Positions 44,328 to 54,485 of a stretch of DNA of 64,000 nt are shown piece by piece. The stretch spans positions 62,001 through 126,000 of the forward strand of contig NZ_JAECZB010000092.1 of assembly GCF_016056295.1 (NCBI RefSeq), written 5' to 3'. The notes under the pieces were generated by a model. That model made no database searches. It saw only the letters and a program-made list of their open reading frames with translations, and was not told the DNA's origin. The stretch comes from Atlanticothrix silvestris CENA357. GTDB taxonomy: Bacteria > Cyanobacteriota > Cyanobacteriia > Cyanobacteriales > Nostocaceae. A program made the translations under genes and the position numbers. Numbering within the stretch: position 1 is the first letter of the stretch; each line of letters begins with the position of its first letter.

Positions 44328-45044
44328 TTACGGACGAGAGGGCTTGTCTTCATCTTCAAAATCATCGTCCTCAAAAAATTCCCAGTCATCATCATCGCTA
44401 TTATCAGCTTGATTACTAGCTGGTGGTTGATAAGGGGGAATAATTACCCGGTAATCAGCATCGTAGACAGATTCTGTTTTTCCTACCGCAGTATTTTTGG
44501 GTTCGCGGTAGCTGTAGGAGTAGACTGAGCCAGACTGAGAACCACTTTTGGGTTCTTGTTGACGTTCATAAGTTTGAGAGTCTTGAAACGGTTGAGTTTT
44601 AGGATTAGGGGTAGGCGTTTCTGTTGGCTTATCGTCCAAGTTCCAATCATCATCTGTATTGTTGCTTGTTTCCCAATCGTCAAATTCTTCACTAGCATCA
44701 CTAGCAGCGTACTCTGTTCTACTAGCTCGCGGTGGCGGACTGGAAGGGGGAGGTATAGGTTCTTCCCGCCGGGCGGCTCTTGCACGAGGTGAAGCCGTCC
44801 CCGACTTTAAAGGAGTTTGACGTTGCTGTCCCCCAAAGTAATTTGATAATTTGAACAAGGCACTGATTAGTACAGATGTAAAAGCTCCAGTGGCAATACT
44901 GAACAATATCCACATTGCTAGTGGTAATGGTTGAGTCCGCATCCCCAAAAACACTAGCGGTAGGACAGGCGACCAGTTTTGAACTAACAACAGTGTTAGT
45001 CCTCCTAGTACAGCCACTAACAGAATTAAGCGAATTACAGCCAT
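44328..45044 (-). CDS. LapA-like two-span protein with acidic tail
   Basis: 238 residues. Two N-terminal spans (RLILLVAVLGGLTLLLVQNW and LPLAMWILFSIATGAFTSVL) match the LapA/DUF1049-type membrane module. The remaining 160 residues are low-complexity, Pro/Ser/Asp-rich and end in a very acidic DDDDWEFFEDDDFEDED. It is the last gene of the rnr-ubiX operon and is separated from ubiX by heptamer repeats. Confidence 0.78.
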   Translation of the reverse strand: MAVIRLILLVAVLGGLTLLLVQNWSPVLPLVFLGMRTQPLPLAMWILFSIATGAFTSVLISALFKLSNYFGGQQRQTPLKSGTASPRARAARREEPIPPPSSPPPRASRTEYAASDASEEFDDWETSNNTDDDWNLDDKPTETPTPNPKTQPFQDSQTYERQQEPKSGSQSGSVYSYSYREPKNTAVGKTESVYDADYRVIIPPYQPPASNQADNSDDDDWEFFEDDDFEDEDKPSRP

Positions 45045-45048
45045 AAAA

Positions 45049-45134
45049 AAGGATGAAGGATAAAGAATAAAGGATGAAGGATAAAGGATGATAGATGAAA
45101 ATTTTTACTTCATACTTCACACTTCATACTTCAT
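45049..45134. repeat. STRR-type heptamer arrays
   Basis: GGATGAAGGATAAA repeats (45049-45090) are followed by four ACTTCAT/ACTTCAC units (45107-45134). They fill the gap between ubiX and the LapA-like gene. Confidence 0.85.
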
Positions 45135-45137
45135 ACT

Positions 45138-45758
45138 TTAACGATGACCTTGCCAACGCTGAATAGGGATGCAATCAATATCCAGCTGATCTAAAGCACG
45201 GGCTACTACAAAATCAACTAAATCTTCAATGGTTTGAGGATTGTGATACCAAGCAGGAATAGCAGGTACAACTCTGACTCCGGCTTCTGCCAAAGTAGTT
45301 AAGTTTCGCAGATGAATCAGGCTAAAAGGTGTTTCACGAGGAACGATAACCAGCTTGCGCCCTTCTTTAAGTTGAACATCTGCTGCTCGTTCTAATAAGT
45401 CGGAACTCAAGCCATTTGCTAGCTTGGCCACGGTACTCATGCTACACGGCATAATAATCATCCCCAAGGTGCGAAAGGAACCACTAGCAATCCCAGCTCC
45501 GACATCACTCCAAGGATGACAGTTAAGTTTCCCACCAACGGGGACTCCAACTTGTTCCCGCCAGAATTGCTCTTGAGCAGTTGGTTCTGCTGGCATTCGA
45601 GTATCCTGTTCTGCTTGCCAAACCATGTATGTTGATTTAGAGGCAACTAGTTCAATCTCATAATCAGCTGCGAGCAAATATTTGAGAGCGCGAACAGCGT
45701 AAATTAGACCAGATGCACCTGTTACGCCTAATATCAGGGGATTGGGATGATGTGACAC
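45138..45758 (-). CDS. ubiX: Flavin prenyltransferase UbiX
   Basis: 206 residues. UbiX makes prenylated FMN, the cofactor of UbiD-type decarboxylases. PLILGVTGASGLIYAVRALK near the start, IMPCSMSTVAKLANGLSSDL and the basic KLVIVPRETPFSLIHLRNL are diagnostic. It starts 17 bp after the rnr stop, and rnr-ubiX linkage is a familiar cyanobacterial arrangement. Confidence 0.94.
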   Translation of the reverse strand: MSHHPNPLILGVTGASGLIYAVRALKYLLAADYEIELVASKSTYMVWQAEQDTRMPAEPTAQEQFWREQVGVPVGGKLNCHPWSDVGAGIASGSFRTLGMIIMPCSMSTVAKLANGLSSDLLERAADVQLKEGRKLVIVPRETPFSLIHLRNLTTLAEAGVRVVPAIPAWYHNPQTIEDLVDFVVARALDQLDIDCIPIQRWQGHR

Positions 45759-45775
45759 GCGATTATTAGCAAAGT

Positions 45776-48130
45776 TTATTCATCGTCAGCATAAGATTCT
45801 AAATCGTCAGACTCCATATCGTCTAAGTAGATGTCTGATGCATCATCGTCATTGACATCAGTGACAGTCGATCCTTTAGCAATACCATCACTACCGACAG
45901 TGACTAAATCAATTTGCTGGCGATAGTAATCGACGCTTTTAACTTGTACAGCTACACGATCGCCTAGTCTATAAGAAGCGCGATTTTTGCGGCCAAAGAG
46001 TGCTTGTTGTCTGGCGCGGTATTCATACCAATCATCTTTGAGGGAACTGACATGTACCAGTCCTTCCACCCGTAAAGGTACGCCAGGATTGCTACCAGCT
46101 TTTGCTTCTGCTGCTGGTACTTCAATTTCCACAAAGAAGCCATAAGATTGAACACCAGTAATTACCCCTTGAAACACCTGCCCAATGCGCTGTTTCATGA
46201 GTTGGGCTTTTTGTAATCCAGCTAAATCGGCTTCAGCTTCTTGGACTTCTTTTTCTCTATCGTTAATCTGAATAATTACCCGATTCAAGTCAGTTTGGAT
46301 TTCTTGTTGCAATTCTGGGGGTAAAACATTCCAGTTAATTTCTGTGTGAGAAGAAGAGTGTCGCAGGTTAACTCGCTCTTTTACACGGGTATTGCGGCGA
46401 TCGCGTCCGTGTTCTATCAGCCTATAGTACACTCGCTGCATCAGTAAATCTGGGTAACGCCGCAAGGGGGAACTACAGTGAGTGTATTGCTCTAGTGCCA
46501 AACCAAAGTGCATTCCTTTAGTGGTACTGTACGTAGATGGTTTGAGTGTGTCCTGTAATAAATATGTCAGCACTTGCTCCGATGGAGATTCTGCAAAAGC
46601 CCTAGTTAAGTGTTGATAATCCAGGGGCTGGATCTCTACTTCTGGTTCTAATGACAGTTCCACACCTAAGTTGATGGCCAATTTCAGCATTTCCTGGACA
46701 TCTTCGGGATCGGGTGTGCCTTGAACTCGCCAAATCGCAGGAATACCTAAGGCGCTTAAGTGGTTAGCCATCAGTTCGTTAACCAATAGTACCAATTCTG
46801 TTAATAGCGATCGCACTGGTAAATCATTCACCACCACAGCCCCCAAAATTCCCTCATCATGGTAAGGATTTTGGCTAGAAGGTAGATTCAACTGCAAGCT
46901 TCCACGAGCTAAACGCACCTGTTTGACTGCTTTTTGCAATTTTTCTAAATTTTGCAGCAGTTGAACTACTTGCTCAGATGCATTTTGAGATTCATCGGTG
47001 AGAATTGCTTCTGCTTTTTGCCTGCTAAGGGCAGTGTCTACGTTGATCACACTGGGTTGAATTTCCCACTCCAACACTTCTCCCGATTGGGGATCAATGG
47101 TGATTAAAAAAGAAATAGCTAAGCGATCGCTTCCGGGTAATAAGGCGCAGCGTTCTGCTACAGTTTCAGGTAGCATTGGCAGCACTAGTTCTCCCAAATA
47201 CACTGATTTACCCCGTTTAAATGCTTCTCTATCTAGGTGTTCGTCAGGTTGTACATAATGAGAAACATCGGCAATGTGAAAGCCTAAACGCCAATTACCA
47301 GAGGCAGTTGTTTCTAAGCTCAAAGCATTTTCTACTGCTTTGAGATCACCGTTGACTCCAGCGATCGTAACGGTAAATAAATTACGTAAATCTAACTTGT
47401 TTTTGAGATCGGCTTTTAGTAGTCTTTTCGGTAATTTGGCTGCTGCTTCTAAAACTGCGTCTGGGAAATTACGGGAAAGATCGTGTTTACATGTAACTAA
47501 ATCGATATCAGCAGCAGCTTCGGCATCACTACCGAGAATTTGCACTACCCGACCCAATGGGGGATATTGTGCTAAGGGGTAACGCAATACTTCTACATGG
47601 GCAAGGTGATCGAGGGCTTCTTCTAATTTCATGCCGTTGGTTTGGATTTTCAGTTCAAACAGCAGTCGATCATCCAAAGGTACTGCTCGAAAACCACCTT
47701 CTATCTGCTTGATGCGAGCTAATAAAGTGTGATTAGAACGTTCTAGAATGAGCTTGACTTCTCCTTCTGGAGATCGGCGACGACTACCTTCTTTGAGAAC
47801 TCTCACCAAAACGCGATCGCCATTCCAAGCATTACTCAGGTGACTTTCGCGGATATAAATATCCTCGGCTCCTTCCACATCTTGAATAGCAAAGCAAAAA
47901 CCTTTGCTAGAACACCGAAGTTTGGCTTCGATCATGCCTTCTTCTGTGACGCGGCGATACTTGCCCCGTTCTTTCACCAAAAGCCCAATTTTCTCCAGTA
48001 CTTCTAAGGCAATGTGAAGTTTTTGTAAACTGTTTTCGTCCTCGCAACCAAGTTTCTTTTCTAAAACTTTACGAGCTACCAATTTGTCATCCGTGAAATT
48101 GGCTAATAGTGTAGCGATTGAAAATTCCAT
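45776..48130 (-). CDS. rnr: Ribonuclease R/RNB family exoribonuclease
   Basis: 784 residues. A 3'-5' exoribonuclease with N-terminal cold-shock-like segments, an RNB catalytic domain and a C-terminal S1 domain. The active-site region has GFHIADVSHYVQPDEHLDRE (metal-binding Asp residues). VLPMLPETVAERCALLPGSD and YTHCSSPLRRYPDLLMQRVY follow. The S1 part includes GVITGVQSYGFFVEIEVPAA. The terminal 40 residues are very acidic. The long region upstream (48131-48600) is unusual. Confidence 0.93.
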   Translation of the reverse strand: MEFSIATLLANFTDDKLVARKVLEKKLGCEDENSLQKLHIALEVLEKIGLLVKERGKYRRVTEEGMIEAKLRCSSKGFCFAIQDVEGAEDIYIRESHLSNAWNGDRVLVRVLKEGSRRRSPEGEVKLILERSNHTLLARIKQIEGGFRAVPLDDRLLFELKIQTNGMKLEEALDHLAHVEVLRYPLAQYPPLGRVVQILGSDAEAAADIDLVTCKHDLSRNFPDAVLEAAAKLPKRLLKADLKNKLDLRNLFTVTIAGVNGDLKAVENALSLETTASGNWRLGFHIADVSHYVQPDEHLDREAFKRGKSVYLGELVLPMLPETVAERCALLPGSDRLAISFLITIDPQSGEVLEWEIQPSVINVDTALSRQKAEAILTDESQNASEQVVQLLQNLEKLQKAVKQVRLARGSLQLNLPSSQNPYHDEGILGAVVVNDLPVRSLLTELVLLVNELMANHLSALGIPAIWRVQGTPDPEDVQEMLKLAINLGVELSLEPEVEIQPLDYQHLTRAFAESPSEQVLTYLLQDTLKPSTYSTTKGMHFGLALEQYTHCSSPLRRYPDLLMQRVYYRLIEHGRDRRNTRVKERVNLRHSSSHTEINWNVLPPELQQEIQTDLNRVIIQINDREKEVQEAEADLAGLQKAQLMKQRIGQVFQGVITGVQSYGFFVEIEVPAAEAKAGSNPGVPLRVEGLVHVSSLKDDWYEYRARQQALFGRKNRASYRLGDRVAVQVKSVDYYRQQIDLVTVGSDGIAKGSTVTDVNDDDASDIYLDDMESDDLESYADDE

Positions 48131-49022
48131 GCAGTGAACCGACCTTTGGTCAAAACATCATTTTTGGTTTAATCTGGTTCTTTCCTGTAGACCCTCATGG
48201 CTTACAGACACTAGCTGGAAACGACTTGCCCTGAGGCAGGGTTCCTATTCCAAAGAAGGAAACCAACCTTAGAAATTCTCACTGCACGACAATCTCAGAG
48301 TTTGCCTGCGTTTAAGTCTCTTCACCTAAGCAAACTGAAACAGTACGCCTGATTGAAATTTTACCCCACTAGGTAATTACGCGAAGGGTTTTTGAGAGCC
48401 TGGGTTAGTGTAACTCTCCACGCTGCCCAAAAGCGCTATCAGGGGAAACCACAGGTGTTTGATTGTCTAGCTTGAAGGTACTTTTACGCCATTAGACTCT
48501 GATCTTTAACTAGGAGAAACTGCTGATCAACCTAATTTTGCCACATGTAGAATCGGTAACAATTAGATAAGCAGCTTAACAAGCAGTGAGGGCGAACCTT
48601 ATCTCCATTATTGTAGATTTAGAGCGTACTTCTAGGAAATAGTTCCGGATATAGAATTGGGTAATCAGTATAGCATTGAAGGTGAGCCCACCTAGTACTC
48701 GACCGACCCAAAATTGACGGTTTAGGACTGACGCGGGGATACGAAGACGCGGAAAATTTTAAAAAGTAATACAGTTTTTCAGCAAAAGTCCAAAATTGGC
48801 TCAACATATCGCTACTGCTACAATCAGGACACAGTTAGAATTAAAATACCTCCATAGATACACTGTGGGCAGGGTTTGTCATCTCCCAATGTGGTTGCAA
48901 ATCCAGCAAAGCCTTTTTGTAACTGGGATGGAAGAAGATATAAAAACGGGGGGCAATCTGTCACTGGGGCAGACAGTTAGCATCAACCCATTATTCAGCA
49001 GACTTAGATTGGTGGCATTATT
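48131..49022. other. Long leader/spacer upstream of rnr, possible structured RNA
   Basis: 892 bp without a credible gene. The left half (48131-48600) is less AT-rich and has many small inverted segments on the minus strand, such as GGTTCCTATTCC...GAAGGAAACC at 48239-48264. A good TACAAT -10 box lies at 48614-48609 (minus strand), about 480 bases before rnr. I could not match it to tmRNA, RNase P or 6S RNA by eye. The right half has a short GACGCGG-type repeat near 48735. Confidence 0.5.
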
Positions 49023-49883
49023 ATGTTGGCTCAATTCCAGAGATTGTATCCCAACGGCAGTCTTACATCCGAATTAGTAGAAATTTTTCAAGGAAAATAT
49101 ATTGTCCGGGCCAGCGTGCAAATTGCAGGCGAAACCCGCGCTACAGGTATGGCAGCGGCAGAAACAGTGGAAGTGGCAGAAGACCAAGCCAGAACTAGGG
49201 CACTAATAGTTTTGGGTATAACTAGTTCACCACCAGCAACAGTATTTTCTCCAAAAACCACATCCCAGGCACAGCTAAATCCTGCCGTGAACACAACAGC
49301 AGGATTGAATGAGACTACCTTTGCTTCTGCAACAGATGAGGATTTTAGCGGTACTCAGTGGTCAACTAGTAACCAAGAAATATCCATACCACCTGTTCGT
49401 GAACAAAATATCCAACCAAATTTGGTAGAAAATGATACGTTAAAAACAAGCAACAACAATACTTATAGCCAGGATTTAAATCAGAACTTTCCTATAACTA
49501 ACAATCAAGAATCAGAATTTGAAACCCCAAGAGAAAACTTGGAAACGACCTCTGAAAATCAGTCAGAAATTCCACTCTTTCCGGAAATTTCATCTCCTAG
49601 TAATGTCACACCGTTTACACCCCGCAGTTTCAATCAGCAAGAGAATGTAAGTACTTTATCAGGGGTAGGCAAAAAAAAGAAGAAAAATGAACCAGTAAAT
49701 TTATCTGATGTAATTGCAAAAACCGATGTTCAAATCGAGCGCTTAGGTTGGACGAAAGATCAGGGAAGGGAATATCTCAAAAAAACCTATGGTAAGTTAG
49801 GACGCTCTTTGCTGAGTGAAGAAGAGTTATTGGATTTCTTAAGATATTTGGAATCTCAACCAGACCCGCTAGCGGGATTTTAA
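49023..49883 (+). CDS. Conserved cyanobacterial protein with helical C-terminal motif
   Basis: 286 residues. Residues 1-65 (FQRLYPNGSLTSELVEIFQG, KYIVRASVQIAGETRATGMA) are a small alpha/beta domain resembling ones seen beside ssDNA-annealing (Rad52/ERF-like) proteins. I am not certain of this. The middle 150 residues are low-complexity Asn/Thr/Glu. The C-terminus has VQIERLGWTKDQGREYLKKT then YGKLGRSLLSEEELLDFLRY, a motif known from cyanobacterial DNA-related proteins. No catalytic residue is evident. Confidence 0.68.
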   Translation: MLAQFQRLYPNGSLTSELVEIFQGKYIVRASVQIAGETRATGMAAAETVEVAEDQARTRALIVLGITSSPPATVFSPKTTSQAQLNPAVNTTAGLNETTFASATDEDFSGTQWSTSNQEISIPPVREQNIQPNLVENDTLKTSNNNTYSQDLNQNFPITNNQESEFETPRENLETTSENQSEIPLFPEISSPSNVTPFTPRSFNQQENVSTLSGVGKKKKKNEPVNLSDVIAKTDVQIERLGWTKDQGREYLKKTYGKLGRSLLSEEELLDFLRYLESQPDPLAGF

Positions 49884-49900
49884 TGAGTTCAGAGTGGATG

Positions 49901-49961
49901 CAATACGGTTCGTGTAGCTTTCACCTTTAGGATGAAGGTCACACGTACACGAATCGTATTG
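49901..49961. terminator. Inverted repeat between converging genes
   Basis: CAATACGGTTCGTGTA pairs with TACACGAATCGTATTG (one mismatch) with an inner CACCTT/AAGGT stem. It lies between the 49023 gene and clpP, so a shared stop or cruciform is plausible. Confidence 0.7.
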
Positions 49962-49980
49962 GGAGTGAACTTATTGAATA

Positions 49981-50592
49981 CTAACTGACAGCAGCAACTA
50001 CTGGACGACTACCAGCAGCGTGACGGTCAATCACTTGGTCAATCAAACCATAATCTTTAGCTTCCTCTGGCGACATAAAAAAGTCGCGTTCAGTATCTTC
50101 AGCAATACGCTCAATTGGTTGACCTGTGTGTTCAGCTAAATAGCTGTTTAGCTTACGTTTGTGATAAAGAATTTCCCGCGCCTGAATTTCAATATCAGTT
50201 GCTTGTCCTTGAGCGCCACCTAAAGGTTGATGAATCATAATCCGAGAATGGGGTAGACTCATCCGTTTACCCTTAGCACCAGCACTGAGAAGAAAAGCTC
50301 CCATACTTGCTGCTAGCCCGGTACAAATAGTACAAACATCAGGACGGATGTGCTTCATCGTGTCGAAAATGCCCATACCAGCAGTTACCGAACCACCAGG
50401 AGAATTGATGTACATGTAAATGTCTTTCTCCGAGTCATCAGCATCTAAAAACAGTAGTTGGGCAACAATTAAGTTAGCTAAATTGCTATCAACCTGTTGT
50501 CCTAAAAAGATGATGCGCTCACGCAACAGGCGTGAGTAGATATCAAAGGCGCGTTCGCCCCGACCCGATTGTTCAATGACGATAGGAATCAT
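49981..50592 (-). CDS. clpP: ATP-dependent Clp protease proteolytic subunit
   Basis: 203 residues. Catalytic triad context is clear: [14 protein letters not shown] (Ser), [20 protein letters not shown] (His) and [20 protein letters not shown] (Asp). The N-terminus [20 protein letters not shown] is typical. ClpP works with ClpC or ClpX. It is one of several clpP paralogues expected in cyanobacteria, here without a clpX or second clpP next to it. Confidence 0.96.
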   Translation of the reverse strand: MIPIVIEQSGRGERAFDIYSRLLRERIIFLGQQVDSNLANLIVAQLLFLDADDSEKDIYMYINSPGGSVTAGMGIFDTMKHIRPDVCTICTGLAASMGAFLLSAGAKGKRMSLPHSRIMIHQPLGGAQGQATDIEIQAREILYHKRKLNSYLAEHTGQPIERIAEDTERDFFMSPEEAKDYGLIDQVIDRHAAGSRPVVAAVS

Positions 50593-51022
50593 GCAGCGTG
50601 CTTGTAGCTATTTTACATCCATTTTATCTATGACAACGGCTGATTGTTGTCCTCTCCCCAAGGTAAGCTAATTTATTCTCTACTTGGCAGATGCATAAAT
50701 CTCTCTGGGCACTTTTTATAAGGAAAAGCGTCTTAAGAAATAAGCTCATTTGGTTAGGGAAAAAACAATCACGAAATCCCTAGCGTCGTCAAACCTGAAA
50801 ATGGGGTTTGCTACACCATTTTGGTAGCCTAGCGACCAGACCAATGACTACATAAGTGCTAGTAAATTTTCGTCAGCTATTGGTAACTTTTTCAACATTT
50901 ATTTAGCTTTTTTGTGATCAGTTATCCGGTTATTAATCTCAAAATCCGGTAAACCAATAGTACGGCGTGTATTTACAGTAGTTCATCCTACTTGCAATGC
51001 TATCAACCAAGGGAGACCTGCC
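50593..51022. other. Spacer upstream of clpP
   Basis: 430 bp without a recognisable gene or repeat. It must contain the clpP promoter. Confidence 0.5.
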
Positions 51023-51181
51023 ATGCCCGAAAAACTTGTGCAAGCCGCCATCATTACTTTCTTGCTCCATCTGATAGCAGGACTTAGCCCAAACCATTCC
51101 AGAATTCAGACAAGAGTAATATCACCTACCCAAGAAACGCCTGCAACGCTCGTCAGTTTTCTGTGGCGACCGTTTAAGTAA
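51023..51181 (+). CDS. Very small possible membrane protein
   Basis: 52 codons, beginning MPEKLVQAAIITFLLHLIAG, and ending with a basic SFLWRPFK. An AAGGGAGA ribosome site stands 7 bases before the ATG. One hydrophobic segment (about 7-21) suggests a membrane-attached peptide. I do not recognise it. Confidence 0.5.
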   Translation: MPEKLVQAAIITFLLHLIAGLSPNHSRIQTRVISPTQETPATLVSFLWRPFK

Positions 51182-51334
51182 AAATATCTTTCTACACGAA
51201 AAAACTAAAAAAACTTTTGACTCAAGAGTATAAGTTGTTTGTTGCGTTTCTTGTGCATGTATTTAAACATCTAGGCTAACACCTTGAGGAACAGGGTAGA
51301 CTGGGCTAAGAAGGCAACTATCTGCATCCTAATC

Positions 51335-53413
51335 ATGACTAATCGCCTTGCTGAAGCTAAGAGTCTCTACCTCCGCAAACACGCCGACAACCCAATTGAT
51401 TGGTGGCCTTGGTGTGATGAAGCTCTCGCAACTGCAAGGGCACAAAATAAGCCCATCTTTCTCTCCATTGGTTACTCTAGTTGTCACTGGTGTACTGTCA
51501 TGGAAGGCGAGGCTTTCTCGAATTTAGCTATTGCCGAGTACATGAATGCTAATTTCTTGCCCATCAAAGTAGATAGAGAAGAAAGACCCGACCTCGACAG
51601 CATTTACATGCAGGCTTTGCAGATGATGAGTGGTCAAGGAGGTTGGCCTTTAAACATTTTTCTTTCTCCTGACGATTTAGTACCGTTTTACGCCGGTACT
51701 TACTTTCCCATTGATCCCCGCTATGGTCGTCCCGGTTTTTTGCAAGTGTTGCAAGCTCTTCGCCGCTACTACGATACAGAAAAAGAGGACTTGCGCCAAC
51801 GCAAAGCCTTGATTATCGAATCGCTACTGACTTCTGCGGTATTGCAAAACGGTGCTACTCAAGAAGCTCAAACAAATGAATTGCTCAAGCAAGGCTGGAA
51901 AACCAGCACGAGCATAATTACTCCGAATCAATACGGTAATAGTTTTCCCATGATTCCTTATGCAGAATTAGCGCTGCGGGGAACTCGGTTTTTGTTCCGT
52001 GGCTCTGATTGGGAACGGGAATTTCAGGATGATGGCAAGCAAATTTGTACTCAAAGGGGACTAGATTTAGCCTTGGGAGGCATTTATGATCATGTAGGCG
52101 GCGGTTTTCATCGTTATACTGTTGACGCTACTTGGACAGTGCCTCACTTTGAAAAGATGCTCTATGACAATGGTCAGATTGTTGAGTATTTAGCGAACTT
52201 ATGGAGTACTGGAGTTCAAGAAGCAGCGTTTAAACGAGCAGTTGCGGGTACTGTTGAATGGCTACAACGAGAGATGACTGCCCCGGAAGGTTACTTTTAT
52301 GCTGCTCAAGATGCCGATAGCTTTCTTAGCCCCACCGCAGTAGAGCCAGAAGAAGGAGCATTTTATGTCTGGAGTTACAGCGAACTAGAACAACTGTTAA
52401 CGCCAGAGGAACTAACGGAATTACAACAAAAGTTTACAGTAACTCCTAATGGCAACTTTGAAGGTAAGAATGTCCTCCAAAGACGTGATTCGGGACAATT
52501 AAGTGCAACATTAGAAATCGCATTGAGCAAGTTGTTTACTGCTCGTTATGGTGATGCACCAAATGTACTGAAGACTTTTCCTCCTGCTGCTAACAATCAG
52601 GAAGCAAAAACTCATGACTGGCCAGGTCGCATTCCTTCGGTGACAGATACAAAAATGATTGTGGCCTGGAATAGCTTGATGATTTCTGGGTTAGCAAGAG
52701 CTGCTGGAGTGTTCCAAGAACATTTGTATGTGGAAATAGCTGCACGAGCAGCGACTTTCATCTTGCAGCATCAATTTGTTGATGGGCGTTTCCATCGACT
52801 TAATTATCAAGGCCAAGCAACTGTGCTGGCGCAGTCAGAAGATTACGCTTTATTTATTAAAGCGCTGTTGGATTTACAAGCTTGTTGTCCTGACCAAAAA
52901 GACTGGTTAGAACAAGCGATCGCTCTCCAAGATGAGTTTGATGAATTTCTTTGGAGTGTAGAATTAGGTGGCTACTACAATACCTCCAGTGATGCTAGTC
53001 AAGATTTAATTGTACGTGAGCGTAGCTATGCAGATAATGCTACACCATCAGCCAACGGAGTCGCGATCGCTAATTTAGTCCGTCTAGCTTTACTTACCGA
53101 TAATCTACATTACTTAGATTTAGCCGAACAAGGTTTAAAAGCTTTTAGCAGTGTCATGGATAGCGCTCCCCAAGCATGTCCTAGCTTGTTCACCGCCTTA
53201 GATTGGTATCGTAACTCTACCTTAATTCGTAGTACCATTGAGCAAATTAAATCTCTCATTCCTCAATATTTACCTGTAGCAGCGTTTAGTATCGTCTCAA
53301 ATTTACCAGCAGGAAGCATTGCCTTAGTTTGTCAAGGTTTGAAATGTCTTGCACCTGCAACAAGTTATGAGCAAATGCTACAGCAAGTGCAGCAAAGTCA
53401 AACTAGAGGATGA
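51335..53413 (+). CDS. DUF255 thioredoxin-fold protein (YyaL/SPATA20-like)
   Basis: About 692 residues. The N-terminal thioredoxin-like DUF255 domain has [29 protein letters not shown] and [16 protein letters not shown] (CxxC). A glycoside-hydrolase-like (alpha/alpha) domain follows, with [20 protein letters not shown] and [11 protein letters not shown]. The molecular role is unsettled in all known relatives. I chose the ATG at 51335 because the 17 codons upstream do not fit the family start. Confidence 0.9.
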   Translation: MTNRLAEAKSLYLRKHADNPIDWWPWCDEALATARAQNKPIFLSIGYSSCHWCTVMEGEAFSNLAIAEYMNANFLPIKVDREERPDLDSIYMQALQMMSGQGGWPLNIFLSPDDLVPFYAGTYFPIDPRYGRPGFLQVLQALRRYYDTEKEDLRQRKALIIESLLTSAVLQNGATQEAQTNELLKQGWKTSTSIITPNQYGNSFPMIPYAELALRGTRFLFRGSDWEREFQDDGKQICTQRGLDLALGGIYDHVGGGFHRYTVDATWTVPHFEKMLYDNGQIVEYLANLWSTGVQEAAFKRAVAGTVEWLQREMTAPEGYFYAAQDADSFLSPTAVEPEEGAFYVWSYSELEQLLTPEELTELQQKFTVTPNGNFEGKNVLQRRDSGQLSATLEIALSKLFTARYGDAPNVLKTFPPAANNQEAKTHDWPGRIPSVTDTKMIVAWNSLMISGLARAAGVFQEHLYVEIAARAATFILQHQFVDGRFHRLNYQGQATVLAQSEDYALFIKALLDLQACCPDQKDWLEQAIALQDEFDEFLWSVELGGYYNTSSDASQDLIVRERSYADNATPSANGVAIANLVRLALLTDNLHYLDLAEQGLKAFSSVMDSAPQACPSLFTALDWYRNSTLIRSTIEQIKSLIPQYLPVAAFSIVSNLPAGSIALVCQGLKCLAPATSYEQMLQQVQQSQTRG

Positions 53414-53437
53414 TTTAAAACACTGAACGTATAATTT

Positions 53438-53818
53438 ATGAGTAAACAGCCTGTACTGAAAAACATCAGCCCCATGATTCCGGCTGGCAATGATTTAGAA
53501 AAATCTATCGCTTTTTATGAACAACAGCTTGGCTTTAAATTAATTCATAAAGAAGGCAACCCAATTACTATGGCGGTTGTCAAGCGCGACTTTGCAGAAA
53601 TTTTTCTTTTAAAAAATGACGATCAACATCTTGCAGAATGGACAACCTTTCGCATTCAAGTTGATGGTATTGAGCAACTATATCAGGAATTTCAAGCACA
53701 TGGCGGACACATAACTCATCCAAACGGTCAGTTGCAAACAAAACCTTGGGGAATGAAGGAGTTTGCAATTATTGATGTAGCTGGTGTGTGCATTACTTTT
53801 TGTGAACCAGAAAATTGA
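53438..53818 (+). CDS. VOC family (glyoxalase/bleomycin-resistance-like) protein
   Basis: 126 residues. One VOC fold with MIPAGNDLEKSIAFYEQQLG near the start and VAGVCITFCEPE at the end. It could be a resistance binding protein or a small dioxygenase-like protein. Acidic metal ligands are only partly evident. It follows the DUF255 gene by 24 bp and may be cotranscribed. Confidence 0.83.
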   Translation: MSKQPVLKNISPMIPAGNDLEKSIAFYEQQLGFKLIHKEGNPITMAVVKRDFAEIFLLKNDDQHLAEWTTFRIQVDGIEQLYQEFQAHGGHITHPNGQLQTKPWGMKEFAIIDVAGVCITFCEPEN

Positions 53819-53849
53819 TGAAGTCTATCTATTATATAAATAAAGCAAA

Positions 53850-54071
53850 ATGGCAATAAAAAGCGAACAAGAAAGACAAGAAATAATCAAATCTATCGAC
53901 GTGTTGTTAAACCAAGCATACGACAGTGTTTTAGATGAAATACTCGCGTATTTACGAAGAATTGATGATATGGAAGATGAAGAAGATTTACAAGCTGTTA
54001 AAGAAGCTAGAGAAGATAGACGTATCAATGGTGCTGTGTCTTGGAATGAATATAAAGAATATAACAAATAA
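53850..54071 (+). CDS. Antitoxin of a ParE/RelE-type pair
   Basis: 73 residues, acidic and helical, containing QAYDSVLDEILAYLRRIDDM and ending with DRRINGAVSWNEYKEYNK. This is the usual small antitoxin of the Phd/DUF2281-like kind that precedes cyanobacterial RelE genes. It is 8 bp upstream of the toxin gene. Confidence 0.75.
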   Translation: MAIKSEQERQEIIKSIDVLLNQAYDSVLDEILAYLRRIDDMEDEEDLQAVKEAREDRRINGAVSWNEYKEYNK

Positions 54072-54079
54072 ACCGCTTA

Positions 54080-54337
54080 ATGTATCAAATTGAATTGACA
54101 AAGAGTGCTACAAAACAACTAAATAAACTACCAATTAACATTAAAGAACGCATTGATGCCAGAATTTTAGATTTGGCTATAGAACCTCGTCCAGATGGAG
54201 TTAAAAAAATAAAAGGTGATGAAAATTCTTATCGAATTCGAGTAGGAGATTACCGCATAATATATGAAATATATGATGAAATTTTACTAATAAGTGTAGT
54301 TAAAGTAGGGCATAGGAGTAAAATTTATAAAGACTAA
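54080..54337 (+). CDS. RelE/ParE superfamily toxin
   Basis: 85 residues: YQIELTKSATKQLNKLPINI, KGDENSYRIRVGDYRIIYEI, and VVKVGHRSKIYKD. This is the complete RelE fold with the basic core (RIRVGDYR) and terminal His-Arg. RelE toxins cut mRNA at the ribosome; ParE forms act on gyrase. It is translated after the antitoxin gene and followed by a hairpin. Confidence 0.88.
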   Translation: MYQIELTKSATKQLNKLPINIKERIDARILDLAIEPRPDGVKKIKGDENSYRIRVGDYRIIYEIYDEILLISVVKVGHRSKIYKD

Positions 54338-54367
54338 ACTTGATAAATGAAAGGCTGTTTATAAATT

Positions 54368-54395
54368 GGTGCGTTAAGCATTATTATAACGCACC
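54368..54395. repeat. Palindromic repeat/hairpin
   Basis: GGTGCGTTA-N10-TAACGCACC, a type of inverted repeat common in cyanobacteria. It may end the toxin-antitoxin operon. Confidence 0.75.
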
Positions 54396-54485
54396 CTACA
54401 ATTTCAGTTTACTTTAATAAATCATCTCTAAGAAAATCTCAAAACTAGTGACAACATTGAGGTACAGGGAGGAGGAGATAAGGAT

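Noticed and set aside
48131-48620. tmRNA, RNase P RNA or 6S RNA in the rnr upstream region
   Set aside because: No tag-peptide frame, no P RNA core sequences and no clear 6S rod could be found by eye; left as an unassigned leader.
48796-49077. 93-codon frame upstream of the 49023 gene
   Set aside because: Starts at a non-ATG codon in non-coding-looking DNA and overlaps the better supported frame at 49023; no motif.
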